A stretch of DNA of 6,844 nucleotides. Origin: JBEKZQ01 sp049509675 (GTDB lineage: Bacteria; Planctomycetota; Planctomycetia; Pirellulales; Thermoguttaceae). The notes beneath the pieces were generated by a model. The model ran no database searches, was not told the DNA's origin, and saw only the letters and a program-made list of their open reading frames with translations. A program made the position numbers and the translations under genes. The DNA lies in the NCBI GenBank assembly GCA_049509675.1, contig JBEKZQ010000423.1, positions 1 through 6,844 on the forward strand, written 5' to 3'. Below, in pieces: positions 1-5,670 of the stretch (position 1 is the first letter of the stretch; every line of letters begins with the position of its first letter).

Positions 1-52
1 GCTGGCTTGTCCAGCAGTGCGGAGTAGGCACTGCTGGACAAGCCAGCAGTGG
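1..52. repeat. Nested inverted repeat at left window edge
   Basis: Bases 1-20 are the exact reverse complement of 28-47, with a 7-nt loop (GGAGTAG). Each arm is also a small hairpin by itself: CACTGCTGG at 29-37 pairs with CCAGCAGTG at 43-51 around ACAAG, and GCTGG/CCAGC (1-5/11-15) does the same in the left arm. The element is therefore two head-to-head copies of one small palindrome, the left copy probably cut by the window edge. It looks like an intergenic REP-type element of the kind I recall from planctomycetes. It could also act as a transcription terminator stem, but no T-run follows on the plus strand. Confidence 0.8.
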
Positions 53-104
53 CACCCATTTTCTTACATACTTTATTCCCACATATTGAACCTAACCCGG
101 CACA

Positions 105-144
105 GGCAAGAAACGAAGAACCCCGTCTGGGAAGGCGGGGTTCT
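105..144 (-). terminator. Probable intrinsic terminator, minus strand
   Basis: Bases 117-128 pair with 133-144 to make a 12-bp stem with one G:T wobble (126/135) and a 4-nt loop (GGGA on the plus strand). On the minus strand the stem is followed by a T-rich tail (TTCGTTTCTT, about 116-107). On the plus strand the following bases are CTCGCTGCG, so termination would favour minus-strand transcripts. No minus-strand protein gene is visible just upstream, so the transcript it would end is unknown and may be a small RNA. Confidence 0.55.
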
Positions 145-499
145 CGCTGCGATTAGAAGGTGTGTCTGATGGTGGTCCCGAGCGACGGTTGCCGACGAGG
201 GGCGGCCGCCAGTGGGCTGCCCCTCACCGCACAATGGCCGGGGGATCTTGCATGGTCTTGCCCTCCGTCTGCGAGTATGGGAGCAGTTGTCGTCAACCAC
301 TAGAAGAACATAACACACGCGTGGCGCGCGGCGGCCTGAAAAAGCAGTTCGCGAGCCTCGATTTTCCGAGAACGCGACCACATTTTCCGGTCTGCGAAAA
401 CGCGCCGATTGCGGACCTTTGGCGCCTCCTGTAAGATCGTGCAAGAGGGGCCATTCTAACGGCTTGGCCGTCAAGAGAGAATTCGTGCATGAGGATGTA
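145..499. other. Intergenic region with no recognisable gene
   Basis: Open frames exist here on both strands, but their translations are rich in Arg, Pro and Cys, have no recognisable domain, and run through the hairpins and palindromes, so I do not call a gene. I looked for RNase P RNA, SRP RNA, tmRNA and tRNA signatures and saw none. Besides the hairpin at 197-225, the only translation-like signal is a minus-strand mini-ORF at 224-253 (ATG, 9 codons, TGA) with GGAGG 8 nt ahead of its ATG. The motif ATTTTCCG occurs twice (361-368, 382-389). Confidence 0.5.
197..225. other. Strong GC hairpin in the intergenic region
   Basis: Bases 197-207 pair with 215-225 in an 11-bp stem containing one G:T wobble on the plus strand, with a 7-nt loop (GCCAGTG). 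No T-run follows on either side, so it is not a canonical terminator. It lies about 50 nt upstream, on the minus strand, of the terminator-like hairpin at 117-144, so both could belong to one structured minus-strand RNA. No known RNA family was recognised. Confidence 0.5.
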
Positions 500-520
500 G
501 GACGGATTGCTAATCCGTCC
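500..520. repeat. Short palindromic repeat, copy 1
   Basis: GGACGGATT (500-508) and AATCCGTCC (512-520) form a perfect 9-bp stem around a 3-nt loop (GCT). A near-identical unit follows 11 nt later. The two copies differ at only two or three bases, at the loop and the stem edge, which is typical of a dispersed intergenic palindrome family. I recall similar palindromes scattered through planctomycete genomes, but I cannot confirm copy number here. Confidence 0.75.
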
Positions 521-530
521 CTGGAAACCA

Positions 531-550
531 GACGGATTGACAATCCGTCC
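531..550. repeat. Short palindromic repeat, copy 2
   Basis: GACGGATT (531-538) pairs with AATCCGTC (542-549) around the loop GAC. This is the second copy of the unit at 500-520, in direct orientation with it. It lies 35 nt ahead of the glycosyltransferase start. The change in its loop creates a TTGACA hexamer (537-542), but no good -10 box follows at the right distance. Confidence 0.75.
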
Positions 551-584
551 TGCGGTAATCGAACAAATCGTTCCATTTAGCACC

Positions 585-1898
585 ATGAGAATCGTCCACC
601 TGACCGCCGGCGCCGGCCCGATGTATTGCGGAAGCTGCATGTACGGCAATACGCTGGCCGCGGCCCTCGGCAAGTTGGGCGCCGACGTCGTGCTGGTGCC
701 CGTCTATACGCCCCTGCGGACCGATGAAGACGACGTCAGCATCGCTCACCTGGCCTACGGCGGGATCAATGCCTATTTGCAACAGCGCTCCGTGGTGTTT
801 CGCCACACGCCGTGGTTCGTCGATCGACTGCTGGACCACCCGGCGCTTGTGCGCTGGGCGGCCCGCCGCGGCGCCCGCACCCGGCCGGAACATCTCGGCG
901 CCCTGACCGTCGCCATGCTCCGCGGCCAGGAGGGCCGTTTGCGCAAGGAACTGGAGAAGCTGGTCCGCTGGCTGCAAGACGAGTTGCGGCCGGACCTGGT
1001 GCATCTATCGAACGTGATGCTCAGCGGCCTGGCAGGCCCGCTGGGCGAACGCCTGGGAGTGCCGGTGATCAGCACCCTCTCGGGCGAAGACGTCTTTCTG
1101 GAGAAGTTGCTTGCGCCGCATTACGGCGAGGCCCGCGCAGAGTTGCGGCGCCAGGCCAGCCAGCTTGCCGCGCTGGTGGCCATGAACCGCTACTATGCCG
1201 ATTTCATGACCGAGTACCTGGACGTGCCCGGCGATCGGGTCCACGTGATCGCGCCGGGACTGAACCTGGCCGGCCACGGTGTTCGCCCGCCGGCCGCCGA
1301 CGGTCCGTCGCGCTCGACCCCGTTCACGATCGGCTACCTGGCCCGAATCTGCTTCGACAAGGGGCTGCACCAATTGGTGGAGGCCTTTCGCTTGCTCAGC
1401 GGGCGGCCGGAGTTGCCGCCGGCGCGGCTCCGCGTGGCCGGATACCTGGACCGTGCGGACCGGCCTTACCTGGACGGAATTCTGCAATCGCTCCGCGATT
1501 GGGGGCTCAGCGACCGATTCCAGTACGTGGGCGAGTTGGACCGCGCGGCCAAGATTGCCTTCTTGCAGTCGCTCGATGTGATGAGCGTGCCCACCGTGTA
1601 TGCGGAGAGCAAGGGTCTTTCGGTGCTCGAGGCCTGGGCCAACGGCGTGCCGGTGGTGCTGCCGGCGCATGGGGCGTTTCCGGAAATGGTCGCCGACACC
1701 GGCGGCGGCCTGTTGTGCGAGCCGCGCCGGCCCAGCGCCCTGGCCGCGGCCCTGGCCCAATTCATGGCCGATCGCCAGTTGGCCGCCCAATGCGGCTGCC
1801 GCGCTCAGCAGGCGGTCCGCCAGCGATACCATGCGGAACTGATGGCCCGCCGCATGATGGAGTTGTACGAAAACGTGCTCAGGACGGAACCGCAATGA
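585..1898 (+). CDS. Family 4 glycosyltransferase (GT-B fold), 437 aa
   Basis: This is a complete retaining-type glycosyltransferase that probably transfers a nucleotide-activated sugar to a cell-surface or exported acceptor; donor and acceptor cannot be told from sequence. The N-terminal Rossmann half starts MRIVHLTAGAGPMYCGSC, giving a Cys15-x-x-Cys18 pair beside the Gly-rich loop. The C-terminal half opens at about residue 245 (FTIGYLARICFDKGL) and carries the family E-x7-E motif as ESKGLSVLE at 341-349, followed by ANGVPVV and FPEMV. Length and domain order are normal for GT4. The frame is open back to a TTG at 507, but those extra codons lie in palindromic repeats, so I chose the ATG at 585, which begins at the first beta strand. 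No Shine-Dalgarno is visible. Its stop overlaps the start of the ABC ATPase gene (ATGA), so the two are probably co-translated. The family is firm; the substrate is unknown. Confidence 0.9.
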   Translation: MRIVHLTAGAGPMYCGSCMYGNTLAAALGKLGADVVLVPVYTPLRTDEDDVSIAHLAYGGINAYLQQRSVVFRHTPWFVDRLLDHPALVRWAARRGARTRPEHLGALTVAMLRGQEGRLRKELEKLVRWLQDELRPDLVHLSNVMLSGLAGPLGERLGVPVISTLSGEDVFLEKLLAPHYGEARAELRRQASQLAALVAMNRYYADFMTEYLDVPGDRVHVIAPGLNLAGHGVRPPAADGPSRSTPFTIGYLARICFDKGLHQLVEAFRLLSGRPELPPARLRVAGYLDRADRPYLDGILQSLRDWGLSDRFQYVGELDRAAKIAFLQSLDVMSVPTVYAESKGLSVLEAWANGVPVVLPAHGAFPEMVADTGGGLLCEPRRPSALAAALAQFMADRQLAAQCGCRAQQAVRQRYHAELMARRMMELYENVLRTEPQ

Positions 1899-2578
1899 CA
1901 AAACTCCTGGTCCAAAACGTTTCCAAGCAGTATGCCACGCGCGGCGAGCCGCTGGTGGTGCTGCGCGACGTCAATCTCGCGCTGGAGCGCGGGGAGAACC
2001 TGGCGATCGTCGGCCCCAGCGGCTCGGGCAAGAGTACGCTGCTGAGCATCATCGGCACTTTGGAGCCGCCCAGCGCGGGCCGCGTTATCCTGGATGGCCA
2101 GGAGACCGGCGCGCTGGGCGAGCCCGCCCTGGCCGATTTCCGCAACCGGCGGATCGGCTTCGTGTTTCAAGACCATTACCTGTTGCCGCAATGCTCGGTC
2201 CTGGAAAACGTGTTGCTGCCCGCCGCGGCCAGCGGCACCATGCGACCCGAGGCGGCCGATCGGGCACGGATGCTCCTGGACCGCGTGGGCCTCCAGGGGC
2301 GGCTCGATCACCGCCCCGCCGAACTCTCCGGCGGCGAACGGCAGCGCACGGCCCTTGCCCGCGCCCTCGTCAACGGCCCCGATCTGCTCTTGGCCGACGA
2401 GCCCACCGGCAACCTCGATCGCAGCAATGCCGAGCGGATCGGGCGGCTGCTCCTGGAACTTCAGCAACAAGAGCAGATGATGTTGATCGTGGTGACGCAC
2501 AGTTCGCGCCTGGCGGCGATGATGGGCCGACGCCTGGAACTGGACGACGGCCGACTGCAAGTGCAGGGAATTGCCTGA
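1895..2578 (+). CDS. ABC transporter ATP-binding protein, LolD/MacB type, 227 aa
   Basis: This is the cytoplasmic ATPase subunit of a type VII (MacB/LolCDE/FtsX-like) ABC system, a class that drives lipoprotein extraction or mechanotransmission rather than simple uptake. All catalytic motifs are present: Walker A GPSGSGKST at 40-48, Q-loop Gln92 in FVFQDHYLLPQ, signature LSGGERQR at 144-151, Walker B LLLADEP at 164-170 with catalytic Glu169, D-loop NLD, and H-loop His202. The family marker is the IGFVFQ...LLPQCSVLENVLLP stretch. At 227 residues it is full length. It starts at an ATG overlapping the glycosyltransferase stop. The frame continues far upstream, but that is out-of-frame glycosyltransferase sequence. 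Its own stop overlaps another ATG (TGATG, 2576-2580), as in coupled operons, yet the short ORF from that ATG is not permease-like, so the transmembrane partner is missing downstream. Assignment to LolD rather than MacB is not possible. Confidence 0.92.
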   Translation: MTKLLVQNVSKQYATRGEPLVVLRDVNLALERGENLAIVGPSGSGKSTLLSIIGTLEPPSAGRVILDGQETGALGEPALADFRNRRIGFVFQDHYLLPQCSVLENVLLPAAASGTMRPEAADRARMLLDRVGLQGRLDHRPAELSGGERQRTALARALVNGPDLLLADEPTGNLDRSNAERIGRLLLELQQQEQMMLIVVTHSSRLAAMMGRRLELDDGRLQVQGIA

Positions 2579-2661
2579 TGCTCCCGGGTCCACTTTCGCC
2601 CCTTCTGACTGCGCCGTCGCAAGACGTGCAGCCACAGGCGGGCGGTCTGGATGCCGTCCTC
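2578..2661 (-). pseudogene. Possible group II intron reverse transcriptase C-terminal scrap
   Basis: The minus strand of this short gap between convergent genes reads, in one frame, LWLHVLRRRSQKGRKW followed by TRE (about 2637-2581). This resembles the end of group II intron reverse transcriptases/maturases, where a W..xL.RRSQ...xxWxR pattern is common. The resemblance is recalled rather than searched and spans only about 25 residues. It begins just where cbiJ ends and stops just where the ABC gene ends, so it occupies exactly the non-coding gap. No upstream RT domains or intron RNA structure are present. It may be chance. Confidence 0.22.
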
Positions 2662-3442
2662 AGCCGCGATGGATTCCTTCCACGGCTCGCAGCAGGTCGG
2701 CCACGTCGCTGAAGACCGCCTCCTCCGAGACGGCCGGTCGCTGGACGACAATCAAGCGGCAACCCTCTTCGCGGGCTGCCTGGAGTTTTTCCGGGGTGCC
2801 GCCGGCCGCGCCGCTGTCCTTGGTCACCACGACGCCGATGTGGAACTGGCGGATCTGCCGGCGGTTCTCGGCCACGGAGAACGGCCCGCGCGCGGCGATG
2901 GTCCGCCCACTGGGAATGCCGGCCGTGCGGCAGGCCGCCAGCGACTCGGCGCGCCGGAGCACGCGCACCACCAGCGGCACTCCGGTCCGCTGCGACTCGC
3001 GGGCATAGGGGGCAAGGTGGTTGGCGCCCGTGGTCAGCAGCACGGGCCGGCCGTGGGCAAAGGCCGCTGCGGCCGCCGCCGCATGGTCGGGCGCCAGTTC
3101 CACGTCCGCCTCGTGCGCGCCGACAACGCCTGGACGCAGGAAACTCAGATAAGGGATTCCCAAACGCCCCGCGACCCGCGCGGCCGTGGCGCGGATTACC
3201 GTCGCGTAGGGATGCGTGGCGTCGACAATTACGCCGATCCCGCGCTGTTGGATCAACTCCGACAGGCTGCGCTCGTCCAGCGGGCCCGAGCGGCTTTCGA
3301 TCGCCGCATGTACGCCCACGTCCAACTCAACGGCGGTCGCCCGCGAGACCAGCACGCGGTGTCCCATGCGGGCCAGCCCCAGCGCGATGCGCGCCGTGCT
3401 GCCGGTCCCGCCCAGGAGCAGGATCAGCATGGGAACTCTCAT
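2660..3442 (-). CDS. cbiJ: Cobalt-precorrin-6A reductase, CbiJ/CobK family, 260 aa
   Basis: CbiJ reduces a double bond of cobalt-precorrin-6A with a nicotinamide cofactor to give precorrin-6B, in the cytoplasm. Family features in order are the N-terminal nucleotide-binding loop LLGGTGSTARIA (9-20), the hallmark DATHPYA (74-80), TGANHL (138-143), TKDSG (207-211) and GGTPEKLQAA (214-223), then VVQRP near the C-terminus. The length is normal and the protein appears intact. Two starts are possible: ATG at 3442, or an internal ATG at 3430 giving MLILLLGG, which fits the usual family N-terminus better and has GAGAG upstream. It is the last visible gene of the cbi operon, separated from cbiH by 65 nt of heptad repeats, unlike the ATGA couplings upstream. 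It faces the ABC ATPase gene tail to tail. Confidence 0.92.
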   Translation of the reverse strand: MRVPMLILLLGGTGSTARIALGLARMGHRVLVSRATAVELDVGVHAAIESRSGPLDERSLSELIQQRGIGVIVDATHPYATVIRATAARVAGRLGIPYLSFLRPGVVGAHEADVELAPDHAAAAAAAFAHGRPVLLTTGANHLAPYARESQRTGVPLVVRVLRRAESLAACRTAGIPSGRTIAARGPFSVAENRRQIRQFHIGVVVTKDSGAAGGTPEKLQAAREEGCRLIVVQRPAVSEEAVFSDVADLLRAVEGIHRG

Positions 3443-3443
3443 A

Positions 3444-3506
3444 TCTCAAATCTCAAATCTCAAATCGCAAACTGAACACTGAACACTGAACACTGAACAC
3501 TGAACA
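3444..3506. repeat. Two adjoining 7-nt tandem repeat arrays
   Basis: Nine 7-nt units run without interruption. TCTCAAA occurs three times (3444-3464) plus a TCGCAAA variant (3465-3471), followed by CTGAACA five times (3472-3506). On the coding strand of the cbi operon these read TGTTCAG x5 and then TTTGAGA. They fill nearly all of the gap between the cbiH stop and the cbiJ start. Heptanucleotide short tandem repeats in intergenic gaps are known in cyanobacteria, and similar arrays occur in planctomycetes as far as I recall. The TTTGAGA units bring purine-rich GAGA sequence to the cbiJ start and may stand in for a ribosome binding site. Confidence 0.95.
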
Positions 3507-3507
3507 C

Positions 3508-4287
3508 TCATTTGCGATAGCCGCGCTCCGTCACCATCCAGCCATCCAGCAGCCGCGTCGTGCTGTTGCCGACGATCACGATGCTGCGCATGCCGATGCG
3601 GGCTTCCAGCACATGAGCCAGATCGGTGACGAACCGGCTTTGGCCGTCGTGCCCTGCGGCCGTGACGACGCCGACCGGCGTTAGCCCGGGCCGCGCGGCG
3701 CGCAGGATCTCGACGGCCTCTTCCAATTGGCGAACGCGGGTCTTGCTGCGCGGGTTATAGAGTGCCACAACGAGGTCCGCCCGGGCGACGGCCTGGAGCC
3801 GCGTGCGGATCGTTTCCCAGGGCACCAAGAGATCGCTCAGGCTGATCGCGGCGAAGTCGAGCATCAGCGGCGCGCCGAGGGCGGCCGCGGCGGCGCTGGC
3901 GGCCGTCACGCCCGGCACGACCTCCATCGGCACACATAGACCTTGGGCGTGGGCCAGTTCCATGGCCAGGCCGGCCATGCCGTAAATGCCCGCGTCGCCG
4001 GAGGAAATCAAGGCCACGGTCTGACCGGAGACAGCCCGCCCCAGCGCGCTGCGGCAGCGCTCGACCTCCGCGGTCATTCCCGAGGCCAACACCTCCTTGC
4101 CGTCGAGGAGATCGCCGATCATCTGCACATAGCGGCTATAGCCCACCACCACCTGGCTTTCGCCGATCGCCTGGACGGCCCGGAAGGTGCGGTGTTGCCG
4201 GCCGCCGGGGCCGATGCCGATCAGGTAGAGCTTTCCCGGGCAATCGCCACCGTGACGCCGTGCAGGATCTGCTTGGGTAGTATTAAT
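3508..4287 (-). CDS. cbiH: Cobalt-precorrin-3 C17-methyltransferase (ring contraction), 259 aa, ATT start inferred
   Basis: CbiH methylates C17 of cobalt-precorrin-3 with SAM and contracts the ring to give cobalt-precorrin-4. With the ATT start, motifs in order are KLYLIGIGPGG (19-29), SSGDAGIYGMA (95-105), VVPGVTAASA (123-132), APLMLDFAAISLSDLLVPW (139-157), VALYNPRSKTR (174-184) and VGNSTTRLLDGW (239-250), all typical of CbiH/CobJ. There is no in-frame ATG, GTG or TTG near the needed N-terminus: the first is a GTG at 4152 (residue 46), which would discard the SAM-loop strand. The ATT at 4287 lies 5 nt after GGAAGGAGG, so I propose it as the start. A CTG at residue 22 is a weaker option. The gene overlaps the cbiG 3' end by 67 nt, in the -1 frame relative to it. 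The function call is firm; the start is inference. Confidence 0.87.
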   Translation of the reverse strand: MNTTQADPARRHGGDCPGKLYLIGIGPGGRQHRTFRAVQAIGESQVVVGYSRYVQMIGDLLDGKEVLASGMTAEVERCRSALGRAVSGQTVALISSGDAGIYGMAGLAMELAHAQGLCVPMEVVPGVTAASAAAAALGAPLMLDFAAISLSDLLVPWETIRTRLQAVARADLVVALYNPRSKTRVRQLEEAVEILRAARPGLTPVGVVTAAGHDGQSRFVTDLAHVLEARIGMRSIVIVGNSTTRLLDGWMVTERGYRK

Positions 4288-4994
4288 CGCGTCCTCCTTC
4301 CGGCCAGCAGCGCGGCGGGTTCCGCCACGGCGGGCAGGTGTACTTTCTCGTCGACAAACTCGGAACGCTCGAAGGCCAGGATCGTTTCGCGGATCTCTTG
4401 GGAAGGAATCAGCCGCAGGGGCAGGCCCAGTTGCCGGGCTGCTTCCAACAGTCCGGGCTCTTCCGCTTTGAGGTCGGCCGAGGCGAGCAGGCGGACGCTG
4501 TCCAACGTGCCGCCCGCCGCGGCAAGCGCGTCCCGCACGGCGGCCAGAATCGCCTCCGGCGGCGTGCCGCAGCGGCAGCCGACGCCGACGATCAAGTCCT
4601 TGACCGCTTCGGTGGTGGTCGAGATCACCGGCTCCGCGCCCAAAACGTTTGCCACGTCGAAGGCCAGGCGATTGGCGCCGGCCTCGTGGCCGCCCAGCAG
4701 GCTCACGGCCCAACGCCCGAGCACGTCGACCACCACCACCGCCGGGTCGCGCGTCTTGTGCTCGATCACGGGCGCGACGGCCCGCACAACGACTCCGGCC
4801 GGGGCAATATAGACCAGACCCTCGCAGCGGGCGAACAGCTCGCGCGTCAGGTCCAGAATGCGGTGGAATCGCCGGGCCTGCGGCATTTCCCCCACGTCGG
4901 CGTGCAGAAACAACTCGCTGCCGTCCAGCGCGGCGGCGAGCCGTGCGGCGAGCCGGGCCCCGGCGTCGCTCAGACTGATGACGGCCAGCTTCAT
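4221..4994 (-). CDS. cbiG: Cobalt-precorrin-5A hydrolase CbiG, short form, 257 aa
   Basis: CbiG opens the delta-lactone of cobalt-precorrin-5A and releases acetaldehyde, a step that marks the anaerobic cobalamin route. The N-terminal domain shows GLVYIAPAGVVVRAVAPVI (59-77), DPAVVVVD (83-90) and LLGGHEAGANRLA (99-111). The C-terminal domain starts at VGVGCRCGTPPEAI (136-149) and ends VAEPAALLAG...LPKQILHGVTVAIAR, a normal family C-terminus. Many CbiG proteins are about 315-350 residues because a central domain sits between these halves. Here the N-terminal domain passes straight into the C-terminal one around residue 130 (near 4604), so the central domain is absent in frame. ATG at 4994 overlaps the cbiF stop (ATGA), with AGGGGAG about 7 nt upstream. 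The 3' end overlaps cbiH. Identification is secure; whether the short form is ancestral or a deletion is open. Confidence 0.92.
   Translation of the reverse strand: MKLAVISLSDAGARLAARLAAALDGSELFLHADVGEMPQARRFHRILDLTRELFARCEGLVYIAPAGVVVRAVAPVIEHKTRDPAVVVVDVLGRWAVSLLGGHEAGANRLAFDVANVLGAEPVISTTTEAVKDLIVGVGCRCGTPPEAILAAVRDALAAAGGTLDSVRLLASADLKAEEPGLLEAARQLGLPLRLIPSQEIRETILAFERSEFVDEKVHLPAVAEPAALLAGRRTRLILPKQILHGVTVAIARESST
4293..4301 (-). promoter_or_regulatory. Strong ribosome binding site for cbiH, inside cbiG
   Basis: The minus strand reads GGAAGGAGG here, close to a perfect complement of the 16S rRNA tail. It lies inside the cbiG coding sequence and ends 5 nt before the in-frame ATT at 4287. 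It is among the strongest Shine-Dalgarno sequences seen in the window, and no canonical start codon in the cbiH frame sits at a usable distance from it, so it decides the proposed non-canonical start. Confidence 0.65.
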
Positions 4995-5670
4995 GGTTCG
5001 CTCCCCTGTCGGTAGCCGTGGCCGAAGCTCTTGTCGTAAAGCCGCGATGCGTGCGGCACCGGCCGCGTGAGTGCCCGGCCGACCAGGAAGATGGCCGTCT
5101 TGGCGATCCCCGCGTCGCGGACTTGCCGGGCGATGTCGGCCAGCGTGCCGCGCAGCAGGCGCTCGTCCGGCCAGGAAGCGTGATAGACCACGGCCGCCGG
5201 GCAATCGTGGCCGTAATGTTCCACCAACGGGGCGAGCAGTTCGGCGATCTTGTCGGTCGAAAGGAAGACGCACAACGTGGCCTGCGATCGGGCCAGGTTC
5301 GACAGATCCTCGGCGGCCGGCATCGGCGTGCGTCCCGGGGCACGCGTCAGGATGATCGACTGCGCCACTTCCGGCACGGTCAACTCGCCCCGCACCGCCG
5401 CCGCGGCGGCCTGGCCTGAACTGATCCCCGGTGCAGGCGGACGACGTCGACGTTCCGCTCGTGGGCCGCTTGATAGACGGCCACGATTTCCGCGAGATTC
5501 AGGCCCGCGGAATCGTGGCGTTCCGCGCCGGCGGGCAGCAGTCGCAACAACTCGGGATTGACCAGTGAGCCGGCGTACACGCAACATGCGGCCGAGCCGA
5601 GCAGCCGCTGGGCTTTGACCGTCAGCAGGTCGGGGTCGCCCGGTCCGGCGCCGACGAAATAGACCTTCAT
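4991..5670 (-). pseudogene. cbiF: Cobalt-precorrin-4 C11-methyltransferase, disrupted by internal deletion and frameshift
   Basis: Intact CbiF methylates C11 of cobalt-precorrin-4 using SAM. The 5' piece (5670-5431, 80 residues) is canonical: MKVYFVGAGPGDPDLLTVKA, YAGSLVNPELL, HDSAGLNLAEIV, then VVRLH. The 3' piece (5431-4991, 146 residues) resumes in the -1 frame at PGISSGQAAAAAVRGELTVP and carries ILTRAPGRTP, YHASWPDERLLRGTLADIA, VRDAGIAKTAIFLVG and a C-terminal SRLYDKSFGHGYR. Between them the family has about 27 residues (in Salmonella, TGDVSLYGSV onward), including the GDxSxYG motif of the active site. Here VRLH is joined directly to PGIS. That is a net loss of roughly 82 nt, so the frame reads into unrelated sequence and ends at a stop near 5380. 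Both ends keep ATGA overlaps with cbiL and cbiG, and GGGGAG precedes the ATG by 8 nt. Either a recent deletion or an assembly error explains it. Confidence 0.9.

Noticed and set aside
537..565. TTGACA as a -35 box for the glycosyltransferase
   Set aside because: The hexamer comes from the palindrome loop, and no TATAAT-like box lies 16-18 nt downstream (CGAACA at 17 nt).
73..576. 167-codon open frame on the minus strand
   Set aside because: The translation is Arg/Pro/Cys-rich with no domain, and it runs through the terminator-like hairpin and both short palindromes.
812..1894. Long plus-strand open frame continuing into the ABC ATPase
   Set aside because: It is the out-of-frame shadow of the glycosyltransferase; ABC homology begins only at the ATG at 1895.
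2651..3475. 274-codon plus-strand frame opposite cbiJ
   Set aside because: It is antisense to the well-supported cbiJ, lacks any domain and runs into the heptad repeats.
3444..3506. CRISPR array
   Set aside because: The units are 7 nt with no spacers, so it is a simple tandem repeat.
4221..4301. Programmed -1 frameshift producing a CbiG-CbiH fusion
   Set aside because: The frames are related by -1, but no slippery heptamer exists in the cbiG frame in the overlap; CbiG reaches a normal C-terminus and a strong ribosome site precedes cbiH.
5425..5440. Programmed frameshift within cbiF
   Set aside because: A frameshift would not explain the loss of about 27 conserved residues at the same point; a deletion or assembly gap is needed.
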